From Pseudomonadota bacterium (GTDB taxonomy: Bacteria > Pseudomonadota > Gammaproteobacteria > Burkholderiales > Rhodocyclaceae), in contig JAFEDJ010000011.1 in NCBI GenBank assembly GCA_018241685.1, positions 1-64,000 on the forward strand: DNA of 64,000 bases, written 5' to 3'. Made by a program: the position numbers and the translations under genes. This document shows positions 31,610 through 40,670 of the stretch, piece by piece. Every line of letters starts with the position of its first letter. Position 1 is the stretch's first letter. A model generated the notes under the pieces. The model ran no database searches, was not told the DNA's origin, and was given only the letters and a program-made list of their open reading frames with translations.

Positions 31610-34600
31610 CTAGTCCGGGGAAGGTACCAGGCTCGCCTGCGGCCGCGCTTGCCGCCATTTCTGCAGGACCTGGTAGAAGTCGGCGGGGTTGAAGGGCTTG
31701 CTGAGGTAGTCGTCCATGCCGGCGTCCAGGCAGCGCTGCCGGTCTTCGGCGAAGGCATTGGCGGTGAGCGCCACGATGGGCGTACGCCGGTGCAGGGCGG
31801 ATTTGCGCAGTGCCCGTGCGGCGCTCGGCCCGTCCATATTGGGCATCTGCATGTCCATCAGGATCAGGTCGTAGCGGGTGTCGCGGGCCATATCCAAGGC
31901 GATGAGGCCGTCGTCGGCGACGTCCACATGGATGCCTACATCGAGCAGCAGCTCGCGAGTGATCTCCTGGTTCACGAGGTCGTCTTCGACCAGCAGGACG
32001 CGTGCCCCGTCGAGGGGGGTGGTGGCCGGTGTTTCCTGGACATGCGGATGTTGCTGTGCGTGGCGCTGCGGGGTGGGGCCGCTGCTGGCCTGCGCGCGGG
32101 CCAGGTTCAGGGAGAAGGAGAAGCAGCTGCCCGCGCCCACCTTGCTGCTGACTTGCAATTGCCCGCCCATCAGCTGGATCAGCTGCTGGGTGATCGACAG
32201 GCCGAGGCCAGAGCCGCCGTATTTGCGCGTGGTCGACCCATCGGCCTGCTCGAAGGGAGAGAACAGGCGGGGAAGCTGGTCGGCGGCGATGCCGATGCCG
32301 CTGTCCACAACCTTGAAGCCCACCTGCACGTCCGCTGGCGTCTGCGCCTCGACCGCGATGGACAGGTGCACGGCGCCGTGTTCGGTGAATTTGATCCCAT
32401 TGCCGATCAGGTTGATCAGCACCTGTTGCAGGCGCAGTGGGTCGAAGATCAAGATCAGCCCGTCGAGCTCCGGCGCGATGGACAGCTCGAAATGCAGGTC
32501 CTTTTCCGCGGCCTTGTCGGTGAGCACGTTTTCGACGGTGTGCAGGACGCTGGCCAGGTCGCCGGGCGTGGTGTCGAGAGTCAGGCGTTCGGCCTCGATC
32601 CGGGACAGGTCGAGGATGTCATTGAGCAGGCCGAGCAGATGCTTGGCGGCGCTGGAGATCCGGTCGACCCGGTGACGCTGCACCGGGCTGAGATTGCTGT
32701 GCGCGAGCATGTGGGAAAAGCCGATGATGGCGTTCATCGGTGTGCGGATTTCGTGGCTCATGTTGCTCAGGAAGGTGCTCTTGGCACGGCTGGCTGTTTC
32801 GGCGGCTTCTTTGGCGATGGACAGTGCCGTGGTGCGCTCGGCGACGAGCTCTTCCAGGTGTTCGCGGTGGCGGGCCAGTTCGGCATCGCGCTGCACCTCC
32901 TCTGCGATGTCCTCGACCAGCGACCAGATGTAGCGGGCGCCATCGGCGCTCTTGATGGTGACGCCGTTGAGCCGGATGGCGGCCAGACTGCCGTCCTTGC
33001 GCCGGTATTCCTTTTCGTAGGGGCCGTAATGGCCGGTACGTTCGAGGGATTCCAGCTGTTGCATTTCTGCCGCCTGATACTTGGTGGGCGTCAGCTCCCA
33101 GTAATCGATGGTCTTCAGCTCGGATTCCGAATAGCCGCAGATTCTCCGGAAGGATTCGTTGAACTCGATGAAGTGGCCTTCCATGTCGGTCAAGGCGATG
33201 CCGACCGGTGACATGGTGAACAAGCCGCGCAGCTTTTCGTCGGTTTCCGCCACGCGCTCCTGGGCTTGATGCCGTTCGATGGCTGCGCCGATCCAGCGGC
33301 TGAGGAGCAGCATGAACTCCTCGTCCCGCCCATCGAATTCCCGCGAGTAGGGCGATGGGGCGCTGAAATTCACCGTTCCGTAGAGGCGGCCGGCCACGTA
33401 GACGGGCGAGCCGATGTAGGCCTCAAGCTTGAAGCGCTGGTAACAGGGATGTTTGGCGTAGGCCGAGTTGCCCATGTGGGTGATGGTCAGAACGCCTTCG
33501 CCGCGGGCCAGGGTGATCGCGCAGTAGGTGTCGGCGTAGGGGAACTCTTGACCATCTTGCAGCGTATCGGGCGGGGAGACCTGGGAGACCACCTTGTAGG
33601 TTTCACCGCTGATCCGGCTGATGATGCCGATGTCGAGCCCGAACTGGGTGACGCCGATGCGCAGCACGGCCCGTAGTTCGTCCTCGAGGGCGTCGTAGTG
33701 AAGGACGCCCAGTTCGTTGAGGGCCCTCAGGCCGGCCAGCTGGCGCTGCCGTGCCTGGTCGTTGGCACGTTGCTCGTTGATGTCTTCCAGGATCCAGATG
33801 CTGTCGTGTTCGGAAGGGGCGCCCACCAGCGGCCGGCCGGACAGCCGGATCCACAGGGGGGCGCCGCTCCGGTGCCGCATGCGGAGTTCCAGCGTGTGCT
33901 GCAGCCCATTGGCCAGGGCGGGGTAGGACGCGTCGCCGAGCGTGGCATGGTCGTCGTCGTTCAGGTAGAAGCGCCGCGTCGGCTGGTTTTCCATCTCGCT
34001 GCGCGTATAGCCGAAGATCTCGCCCATCTTCCGGTTGGCCCACAGGACCTTGCGATCCTTGATCAGGGAAATGCCGACGCCGGCGTTGTCGAGGATGTCG
34101 GCCAGCTCTTCGTGGCGGACGGTGGCGTTGAGCAGATCGATGTTCATGCGCTGTTCGCGCCGCTCCACCTCGATCAGGCTGGTGTGCATGTCATGGAGCT
34201 CGCGTACGAACGTCCTGGGGGCAGGAACGGCCTCGCCGCGCTGGAGCGCACGCGGAGCCTCGGCGAGCGCCGCGATCTGCCGGGTCAGCGCGCGGGCCAG
34301 CCACAAGGCGCCAAGGCCGGCCACGGCAGCGCAGCCGAGGCCGGCCAGCAGAAGGTTGCGCAGGGGGGTATAGAACGTGGCGTTGAAGGCGTCCACCGGG
34401 GCGCCGACGATGACGCGCCAGCCCCAGTCCGACACGTAGGTGAGCGAGGTGTTGACCCGTACGCCGTCGAGGGTGGAGCTCTGGAAAATGCCCCGCTTGC
34501 CCTGGTTCAAGGCTTCTTGCACCGTTGTGGAGATCTTCTTGCCGATGAACTCGTCCGGCGCCCGCGAGCGGGCCAGCACGAGGCCTTGCTCGTCGACGAT

Positions 34601-35203
34601 GACGCCGGTCCAGTCGCCGGGAAAACGCTGGTCGAACAGGAGCCTGTTGAAGGACTCGGCTGAGAGATTCATGCGCAGAGCGTAAGCCGGCTGGCCCTGC
34701 AGTATGACCGGTACGCTGAGCGCGGTCTCGAAGCGGCCGGAGGCCGGGTTGCGTAGCGCGCCAGACACGACCGGCCGGCCGGTCGAGAAGACGCGCTTCA
34801 TGTCGCCTGGGTCTTCTACCGGCGGGGTCCGGCTGCCGAAAGGCTCGGAGGTGGAGAAGAGGGGCCGGCCATCCGCGGCGAACAAGGCAATCGACACGGC
34901 GTCCGGGTTCAGGTCCAGCACCCGCCGTGCGTGCTCGTAAATGCCTTTCAGGTCTCGGCTCTGCGCCGAGGCGGAGGTGGCGATACCATTGAGTTGCCCG
35001 AGGGCCATCTTGAGGCGCTCGTTGGCGGCGCTGGCGGCGGCTTCGGTGCGCTGCTGCAGCCCGACTTCCATGGCCGCATGCCGGGCCGTGTCGATCTCGG
35101 AGACCGTGTAGGCGGAGAACAGAAAGAAGGGGATCACGCCGAGGGAGGCCAGCACGAGCAGCCAGGCCCGCATGCCGAGGCGGGGAAAGCGAAGTCTAGA
35201 CAT
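31610..35203 (-). CDS. Large membrane hybrid sensor kinase: dCache-PAS-GAF-PAS-HisKA-HATPase-REC
   Basis: 1197-aa inner-membrane hybrid kinase. TM1 (about 12-32) and TM2 (about 300-320) flank a periplasmic dCache-like domain. PAS1 (about 370-480), GAF (about 505-640) and PAS2 (about 650-770) follow. HisKA has [12 protein letters not shown], the ATPase domain has NLIGNGIKFT, DSGIGI and GGSGLGL, and the C-terminal receiver has VEDD, LILMDMQMPNMDG and SKPF. This integrates several signals and phosphorylates its own receiver; the output partner is unknown. It lies directly downstream of another PAS kinase (71-bp gap) on the same strand. Confidence 0.92.
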   Translation of the reverse strand: MSRLRFPRLGMRAWLLVLASLGVIPFFLFSAYTVSEIDTARHAAMEVGLQQRTEAAASAANERLKMALGQLNGIATSASAQSRDLKGIYEHARRVLDLNPDAVSIALFAADGRPLFSTSEPFGSRTPPVEDPGDMKRVFSTGRPVVSGALRNPASGRFETALSVPVILQGQPAYALRMNLSAESFNRLLFDQRFPGDWTGVIVDEQGLVLARSRAPDEFIGKKISTTVQEALNQGKRGIFQSSTLDGVRVNTSLTYVSDWGWRVIVGAPVDAFNATFYTPLRNLLLAGLGCAAVAGLGALWLARALTRQIAALAEAPRALQRGEAVPAPRTFVRELHDMHTSLIEVERREQRMNIDLLNATVRHEELADILDNAGVGISLIKDRKVLWANRKMGEIFGYTRSEMENQPTRRFYLNDDDHATLGDASYPALANGLQHTLELRMRHRSGAPLWIRLSGRPLVGAPSEHDSIWILEDINEQRANDQARQRQLAGLRALNELGVLHYDALEDELRAVLRIGVTQFGLDIGIISRISGETYKVVSQVSPPDTLQDGQEFPYADTYCAITLARGEGVLTITHMGNSAYAKHPCYQRFKLEAYIGSPVYVAGRLYGTVNFSAPSPYSREFDGRDEEFMLLLSRWIGAAIERHQAQERVAETDEKLRGLFTMSPVGIALTDMEGHFIEFNESFRRICGYSESELKTIDYWELTPTKYQAAEMQQLESLERTGHYGPYEKEYRRKDGSLAAIRLNGVTIKSADGARYIWSLVEDIAEEVQRDAELARHREHLEELVAERTTALSIAKEAAETASRAKSTFLSNMSHEIRTPMNAIIGFSHMLAHSNLSPVQRHRVDRISSAAKHLLGLLNDILDLSRIEAERLTLDTTPGDLASVLHTVENVLTDKAAEKDLHFELSIAPELDGLILIFDPLRLQQVLINLIGNGIKFTEHGAVHLSIAVEAQTPADVQVGFKVVDSGIGIAADQLPRLFSPFEQADGSTTRKYGGSGLGLSITQQLIQLMGGQLQVSSKVGAGSCFSFSLNLARAQASSGPTPQRHAQQHPHVQETPATTPLDGARVLLVEDDLVNQEITRELLLDVGIHVDVADDGLIALDMARDTRYDLILMDMQMPNMDGPSAARALRKSALHRRTPIVALTANAFAEDRQRCLDAGMDDYLSKPFNPADFYQVLQKWRQARPQASLVPSPD

Positions 35204-35274
35204 GGTTGTCGGTACGGCGGTTCATTCGGAGCGCAAGCTGTTGCGGGCTATCGGTTTTGGATTGCAGCGCTGCG

Positions 35275-36519
35275 TCAGGCTACTGCCAGCAGGCTGGTGA
35301 AGCGGAACGTGGAGCCGGCGCCGGGCTGGCTGTTCACCACAATTTCACCGTTCATCAGATGGATGAGCTTCCGGCTCAGCGCCAGTCCGAGGCCGGTGCC
35401 GCCGTATCGGCGGGTGGATGAGCCGTCGCCCTGTTCAAAGAGAGAGAACAGCCGTGCCTGCTCGGCCTGGGGGATGCCGATCCCCATGTCCTGCACATCG
35501 CAGCGCAGGGTCAGCATGTCCGCTGTCTCCCGCTCGCTGTCGAAGCGGATGCCCACGTTGCCCTGGGCGGAAAACTTGACGGCATTGTCGGCGAGGTTGA
35601 GGACGACCTGGGTCAGGCGCGGTGCGTCGCCGATCAGCGTCCGCGTGGCGAGGGCCGGCGCAATGTTGATGCAGAAGGTGAGTCCTTGACGTTCCGCTGC
35701 GGGACGGACGACGCGATCCACCTCCCGGCAGATGTCGGCCAGCGTGAACGGCTGGTGTTCGAGCACGATGCGTTCGGCCTCGATATCCGCGATGTCGATC
35801 AGATCGTTGATCAGCGACAGCAGGCGCCGGGACGAAATGCGCGCCTTGCCCAGGTATTCCTGCACCTTGGGGTCGTCGCTTCTTTTCATCGCGATGTCGG
35901 TCATGCACATGATCCCGTTGAGTGGTGTGCGCAGTTCGTGGCTGACGTTGGCGATGAACATGTTCTTGGCCCGATGGGCGCTCTCCGCGGCTTCCTTGGC
36001 GATGCGCAGGGCCATGGTGCGTTCATTGACAAGGGATTCGAGGTATTCCTGCTGCTCGGCTATGGCCAGTTCGGCGCGCTTCTGGTCGGTGATGTCCATC
36101 AGGGCGCCACACAGCGCTTCGCCGCCGCCTTCGCCGTAGACAACGCGGTCGGCGAGCTCCCGGTGCCAGCGCACCTCGCCGGATGGCAGGATGAAGCGGT
36201 ATTCGGCGTTGAGAGGAGCGTGTCCATTCTTGCAGGCGATCTCGGCGGCGAGCAGCGGAGCCCGGTCGTCCGGATGCACGCGGGCGTAGAAGGCTTCCGG
36301 ATTGACGTAGCGCTCGTCCTTGGGGAAGCCGCGAAGCTCGAAAACCTTGTCTGACCAGAACCACTTGTCGCTGGTGGACTCCCAGCGATAGAGGCCGATG
36401 TTGGAGACGCGCAGGGCTTTTTCGTACCAGTTGCTGAGTTGCTGCAGGCGTGCGAGTTCGGCGGTGGACGCTGTCGACTGGATTGGGGGGCCGGGTTGGT
36501 GCTCGATTGAAGCGTTCAT
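35275..36519 (-). CDS. PAS-domain sensor histidine kinase
   Basis: 414-aa cytosolic kinase with no membrane span. It has an N-terminal PAS/PAC (about 30-155, PEAFYARVHPDDRAPLL and YRFILPSGEVRW), a coiled coil, HisKA (ANVSHELRTPLNG) and HATPase_c (NLADNAVKFS, DMGIGI, GGTGLGL), and no receiver domain. The coiled-coil region (LVNERTMALRIAKEAAESAHRAK) is very like that of the following hybrid kinase (VAERTTALSIAKEAAETASRAK), so the two may be duplicates that cooperate or exchange phosphate through the REC of the larger protein. Confidence 0.9.
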   Translation of the reverse strand: MNASIEHQPGPPIQSTASTAELARLQQLSNWYEKALRVSNIGLYRWESTSDKWFWSDKVFELRGFPKDERYVNPEAFYARVHPDDRAPLLAAEIACKNGHAPLNAEYRFILPSGEVRWHRELADRVVYGEGGGEALCGALMDITDQKRAELAIAEQQEYLESLVNERTMALRIAKEAAESAHRAKNMFIANVSHELRTPLNGIMCMTDIAMKRSDDPKVQEYLGKARISSRRLLSLINDLIDIADIEAERIVLEHQPFTLADICREVDRVVRPAAERQGLTFCINIAPALATRTLIGDAPRLTQVVLNLADNAVKFSAQGNVGIRFDSERETADMLTLRCDVQDMGIGIPQAEQARLFSLFEQGDGSSTRRYGGTGLGLALSRKLIHLMNGEIVVNSQPGAGSTFRFTSLLAVA

Positions 36520-36671
36520 GGTCTGTTGTCGGTTCTTGCTGGTCTGACCAGGCTTCGTATTATCACCATGTTGGCAGTGACTCTTGTCATTTACATCACG
36601 GCTTTCATTCGATCTTTAGAGATTGGTGCCGGTGATCTGCTGCAGGATGTGTCGCCTTTGCCACAGTGCCG

Positions 36672-36689
36672 CCATCGCCACGGCGATGG
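36672..36689. promoter_or_regulatory. Perfect 8-bp-arm dyad upstream of HicA-like gene
   Basis: CCATCGCC-AC-GGCGATGG lies 38 bp before the HicA-like start codon. It could be an operator or a 5' mRNA hairpin. No HicB-type repressor is encoded next to it. Confidence 0.3.
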
Positions 36690-36727
36690 TGCAAGAATGC
36701 CGTTGTAGACAACGGGAGGAGCAAGCC

Positions 36728-37012
36728 ATGAGTCACAAGCATCGTAACGTGCTGGAAGCGATCTTTCGCGATCCGCTCAGCAGCAATATCCAGTGGCGTG
36801 AAGTGGAATCCCTGTTGAATCACTTGGGGGCAGCCGTCGAGCCGAATCACGGCGCGCGCTTCCGCATCGTGCTCAACCGGCATGAGTTCTTCATCCATCA
36901 TCCGCACCACGGCAACGAGTTCACCAAGCAGGAGGTCAAGCACTTGCGCGAGGCGCTGGCCGGCGCGGGGGTCACGCTGTCGGCCTACGATGAACTGGAG
37001 CGCAAAGCCTGA
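36728..37012 (+). CDS. HicA-like family protein (orphan)
   Basis: 94-aa protein of the short HicA-like type: N-terminal HKHRNVLEAIFRDPLSSNIQWREVESLLNHLGA, a beta-hairpin region (RFRIVLNRHEFFIHHPHHGNE) and the helix KQEVKHLREALAGAGV. HicA toxins cleave mRNA using a conserved His. Here several His residues (HHPHH) are present, but no hicB antitoxin gene flanks it, so toxin function is doubtful. GGGAGGAG precedes ATG 36728. Confidence 0.65.
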   Translation: MSHKHRNVLEAIFRDPLSSNIQWREVESLLNHLGAAVEPNHGARFRIVLNRHEFFIHHPHHGNEFTKQEVKHLREALAGAGVTLSAYDELERKA

Positions 37013-37038
37013 GCCGATCGTCGCGTGGCCGCGCCGGC

Positions 37039-39426
37039 TCACTCGTAGAGCAGGAAGGCGGCTCGGCGGACGAGATAGGCCGAGAGTGCATCCTGCCCGG
37101 CCGCCGCGATGGCTGACGGGGGTGTGTCGGCGCGGATCGCGTCGAGGCTGGCGCGGTTGCCCAGGTTGCCGAGGATCCTCTCCAGCGTGAAATGGTTGGG
37201 GTAGAGGCGGTGCAGGCTCGCCGCGAGGGCGATGCCGAGGGTCGGCGTGTCGATGGCATCCCGGTCGTCGATGAGGATGCGCACGCCCTGACAGGTTTCG
37301 CCGGCATAGGGGCCCGCCACCGGTTGGAAGCGGGTGGCTCTGAAGTGCACGCCGGCCAGTTGCAGGGTGTTCAGTTCGGTTGCCAGTTGGGAGCCGTCGA
37401 TCCACGGTGCGCCAACTATCTCGAAGGGCGTCGGCGTGCCGCGGCCGACGGAGACTTCCGCGCCCTCGACGATGCCGACACCGGGATACAGCAGCGTGGC
37501 GGCGAGGTTCGTCAGGTTGGGCGAAGGTGGCAGCCAGGGCAGGCCGGTTTCGTCGTACCACATGCTGCGGCGGTAGCCCTGCATGGGGACGACCTGCAGT
37601 TGCACATCCACCTTGGCTTCGGCCTGGAACAGGCGCGCGAATTCGCCGAGGGTCAGGCCGTGGCGTACCGGTAGCGGCCAGTAGCCGGTGAAGCCGCGTC
37701 GATCCGCGTCGAGCAGCGGGCCCTGTACCCGGTCGGCGCGCAGCGGGTTGGGGCGGTCCAGTACGATGATGCGCAGGCGCTGTGCGGCGGCGGCTTCCAT
37801 CAGGTAGGCGAGGGTGCTGGCGTAGGTGTAGAAGCGGGTGCCGGCGTCCTGAAGGTCCACTACGACGGCGTCGAGGCCGTCGAGCATAGCCGCCGTCGGC
37901 CGCCGGTCGTTGCCGTACAGGCTGCGCACTGGCAGGCCGCTGAGGCTGTCGCTGTCGTCGCCGATGCGGCCCTCCCGGTTGGCGGCGAGTCCGTGTTCGG
38001 GGCTGAACAGGGTGACCAGCGTGACGCCCGGCGCGTGGGCCAGCACGTCGATATCGCGCCGGCCGCCTGAATCCACGCCGCTGCGGTTGGTCAGCAGGCC
38101 GATGTGCAGGCCGCGTAGCGGCGCGAAGGCGTCCGCTTCGAGCACGTCGATGCCGGTTCTTACCGGCTGCGGGACGGCCTTCGGTATGTAAGGCGCCACG
38201 CGTTCGGACAGTTCGGGGTAGGCTGCCGCGATGCGTTCGGCCGGCAGCGCCGGCAGTGATGATGCGACGGCATCGACGATACGGGCCCGTAGCGGTGCGG
38301 CATCGCCGCCGCCATTGGGATGCACGCGATTGCTGAGGATCACGATATAGACGCCAGACAGCGGATCGATCCACAGCCCGGTGCCGGTATAGCCCAGGTG
38401 GTTGATGGCACCGAAGGGCGGCAGTGCCGCCCGGTTGGCGGCGAGCGGTGCCTGCGGCTGCCAGCCCAGGCTGCGTGGCGGGGCGGCAGGGTAGGTCTGC
38501 GGCAGGAATAGGTTGCGGACCGAGGCCGGCTTCAGCAGGGCGGGGTTGTTGTCGAGGACGGCGCGGGCCAAGCGCGCGAGATCGTCGGCACTGCCGAAGA
38601 GACCGGCATTGCCGGCCACGCCACCGAGGCGGGCGGCGAGGGGATCGTGCACGACGCCGCGGCGCGGGCCGCCGCCGTTCCAGGTGGTTGGCGCGATGCG
38701 TGGCAGTTGTACGGCCGGTGGCAGGAAGCCGGTGTCCTGCATGTCCAGGGGCTGGAACAGCCGACGCCGGCAGTATTCGTCGAGGGGCAGGCCGGAAACC
38801 CGCCGGACGAGTTCGCCGAGCACGATGAAATTGAGGTCGCTGTACAGCGGGTCACCGCCGGCGTGCCGCTGTGCCTTGATTGACGCGATGCGGTTCAGCA
38901 CTTCGCCGGGCGGGGTGCCCGGGCGTACGTCCATGCCGGCCGGCAGCCCTGAGGTGTGGGCCAGTAGCTGGCGGACCGTGATCGCGTCCTTGCCCTGGGC
39001 GGCGAACGAGGGCCAGTAGCGGGCCACCGGTGCGTCGAGGGCGAGCAGGCCCTGTTCGACGAGTTGCAGCACGGCTGGCGTGGTGGCGACGGCCTTGGTC
39101 AGGGAGGCCAGGTCGAAGATCGTGTCGACGCTCATCGGCTCGGGTGTCGGCACCACGGCACGTTGCCCAAAGGCGCGCCGATAGACGACTGCATTGCCTT
39201 CGCCAATGAGTACGACCGCGCCTGGGATATGTCCGGCAGCGATTTCCGCCTCGACGATGGGCGTGATGGCGGCGTCGAGACGGGCTTCGTCGAGCCGGCC
39301 GGCGGCGACGGCATTGGCATTGAGCGACAGGAGCACGGCAAGCAGCAGCCATAGCTGTCCGAGTTGGCCTCCACGCTTCGGGCATGGCTGGCTCCGTCGG
39401 CAATCGGGACGCAAGGCGGTGTTCAT
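37039..39426 (-). CDS. Fusion: serine beta-lactamase-like hydrolase + NamZ-like (DUF1343) exo-muramidase
   Basis: 795-aa exported protein with signal peptide (about 22-42, LLLAVLLSLNANAVAAG). Residues about 45-390 are a class C beta-lactamase/PBP4*-like serine hydrolase, with catalytic S-L-T-K (ASLTKAVATT) and YSD (DPLYSDLNF). Residues about 405-795 are DUF1343 (GLLTNRSGVDSGG, FSPEHGL, DLQDAGTRFYTY, DRPNPL), the family of exo-beta-N-acetylmuramidase NamZ. The pairing implies peptidoglycan-fragment breakdown with both an amidase/esterase-like and a muramidase step. ATG 39426 overlaps the preceding gene's TGA (ATGA), indicating translational coupling. Confidence 0.87.
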   Translation of the reverse strand: MNTALRPDCRRSQPCPKRGGQLGQLWLLLAVLLSLNANAVAAGRLDEARLDAAITPIVEAEIAAGHIPGAVVLIGEGNAVVYRRAFGQRAVVPTPEPMSVDTIFDLASLTKAVATTPAVLQLVEQGLLALDAPVARYWPSFAAQGKDAITVRQLLAHTSGLPAGMDVRPGTPPGEVLNRIASIKAQRHAGGDPLYSDLNFIVLGELVRRVSGLPLDEYCRRRLFQPLDMQDTGFLPPAVQLPRIAPTTWNGGGPRRGVVHDPLAARLGGVAGNAGLFGSADDLARLARAVLDNNPALLKPASVRNLFLPQTYPAAPPRSLGWQPQAPLAANRAALPPFGAINHLGYTGTGLWIDPLSGVYIVILSNRVHPNGGGDAAPLRARIVDAVASSLPALPAERIAAAYPELSERVAPYIPKAVPQPVRTGIDVLEADAFAPLRGLHIGLLTNRSGVDSGGRRDIDVLAHAPGVTLVTLFSPEHGLAANREGRIGDDSDSLSGLPVRSLYGNDRRPTAAMLDGLDAVVVDLQDAGTRFYTYASTLAYLMEAAAAQRLRIIVLDRPNPLRADRVQGPLLDADRRGFTGYWPLPVRHGLTLGEFARLFQAEAKVDVQLQVVPMQGYRRSMWYDETGLPWLPPSPNLTNLAATLLYPGVGIVEGAEVSVGRGTPTPFEIVGAPWIDGSQLATELNTLQLAGVHFRATRFQPVAGPYAGETCQGVRILIDDRDAIDTPTLGIALAASLHRLYPNHFTLERILGNLGNRASLDAIRADTPPSAIAAAGQDALSAYLVRRAAFLLYE

Positions 39427-40670
39427 TTCTTGCCGAGTCCATCCGCCGTGTAGGCGTTGCGCGGGTTCCACAGCATCCAGCCGTTGGTGCCGATCTTTTC
39501 GGCGGCTTCGATCTGGCTGCGGATCTCCGGGCCGCCGAAGGCGCGGTGGTCGAAGGCGTAGTCGCGGAAACCCTGGATCCACGGGCGCAGGCGCAGCGGT
39601 GAGATGCCGCTGCGCTCCAAGCCATGTTTGAGGGTGAGGAAGACGATCTCGTTCGGGTTGGCCACTGGGTTGGTATAGCCCGGAATGCCGAATTTGAAGC
39701 CGGAGGGGTAGAGCATGGGAGCAAGGTAGTCGAGGCGGTTTGCCAGCACGTCGAGCTTCTGGCCGATGAAGGTGTCGTTGGTGTTCCAGAACACGTAGCC
39801 GAAGATGTCGGCGCTGAGGAAGACGTTGTACGGGAGCAGGCGGCTGCGCGCCGTCGCCAGAAAACCGGAGATGGCGGCGACGCGGTTTTCCTCGGTGTTG
39901 GCGACGGAGAAGGTGAGGCCTGGCGAATCGGGGAAGCGCACGTAATCGAACTGGATCTCGTCGAAGCCGAGTCGTGCCGCCTCCACGGCCAGGTCGAGAC
40001 TGTAATTCCAGGCTTCCTGTCGGGATGGATCGATCCACGCTAGCTCCTCCCGGTCATGGAAGAGGCCACCGGCGGTTGTTTTGACGGCCCATTCGGGGTG
40101 GGCATTGGCCAGTGGGGAGTCCTTGAAGACCACGATGCGTGCGATCAGGTAGATGTTCTTTGCCTTCAGCTGGGCAATCAGCTTGCCCATGTCTCCAACA
40201 GTGGTGATCTTCCGCGCACCGATGCTCTCTGCGGTGACGACGGTGGTGGGATAGGGTACGCCGCCCAGGTCGCCTTTCACGTCGATGACCAGCGCGTTGA
40301 GTTCGGTGTGTTCGATGAGTTCGAGGGCGGCTTCGCGCAGGCCCTGGTGGCCGATGCCCCAGAAGGACAGGTACAGCGCTTTCGGGCGGATGGTGGCGAG
40401 GCGCATCGTCGGTGCGGATTCGCCGTCGGGGGGCATGACCGCTGCGCGGCGGTAGCCGATGGCGCGGGCCGCGACGGTGGCGCAGCTGCCCGGGAAGGCG
40501 TAGCGGCCGTCGCCGCCGGTGGTCAGCACGTCCTTGCCGCGGGTGACCAGTGCGCCAGCCAGCGGTTTGCCGCTGGTGGCGTCGATGACCAGGCCCGTGC
40601 AGCCCTGGACTGCCGTGGCGACGAGCAGCAGCACAAGGAAGACGAATATGTACTTGGCCGCACTCGTCAT
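39423..40670 (-). CDS. DUF4015 putative glycoside hydrolase, lipoprotein-like
   Basis: 415-aa exported protein. The N-terminus has a hydrophobic signal with a possible lipobox (VATAVQGC). Residues about 25-85 form a carboxypeptidase-regulatory-like beta-sandwich (SGKPLAGALVTRG...GRYAFPG). The rest is the DUF4015 TIM-barrel domain (NALVIDVKGDLG, IARIVVFKDSPLA, GFDEIQFDYVRFPD, YLAPMLYPS). The barrel acids in FDYVRFPD and DVKGD are plausible catalytic residues. Substrate is unknown, possibly an extracellular polysaccharide or cell-wall glycan. It overlaps both neighbours by ATGA. Confidence 0.82.
   Translation of the reverse strand: MTSAAKYIFVFLVLLLVATAVQGCTGLVIDATSGKPLAGALVTRGKDVLTTGGDGRYAFPGSCATVAARAIGYRRAAVMPPDGESAPTMRLATIRPKALYLSFWGIGHQGLREAALELIEHTELNALVIDVKGDLGGVPYPTTVVTAESIGARKITTVGDMGKLIAQLKAKNIYLIARIVVFKDSPLANAHPEWAVKTTAGGLFHDREELAWIDPSRQEAWNYSLDLAVEAARLGFDEIQFDYVRFPDSPGLTFSVANTEENRVAAISGFLATARSRLLPYNVFLSADIFGYVFWNTNDTFIGQKLDVLANRLDYLAPMLYPSGFKFGIPGYTNPVANPNEIVFLTLKHGLERSGISPLRLRPWIQGFRDYAFDHRAFGGPEIRSQIEAAEKIGTNGWMLWNPRNAYTADGLGKK

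Noticed and set aside
31580..33211. Open 543-codon plus-strand frame inside the large hybrid kinase gene
   Set aside because: Shadow of the HisKA-HATPase-REC region on the minus strand.
36728..37012. Complete HicAB toxin-antitoxin module
   Set aside because: No hicB-like gene flanks the HicA-like gene.
39427..40038. Upstream 5' extension of the NamZ fusion frame (to 999 codons)
   Set aside because: The extension is Arg/Pro-rich and overlaps the DUF4015 gene; ATG 39426 with its ATGA overlap and following signal peptide is the natural start.
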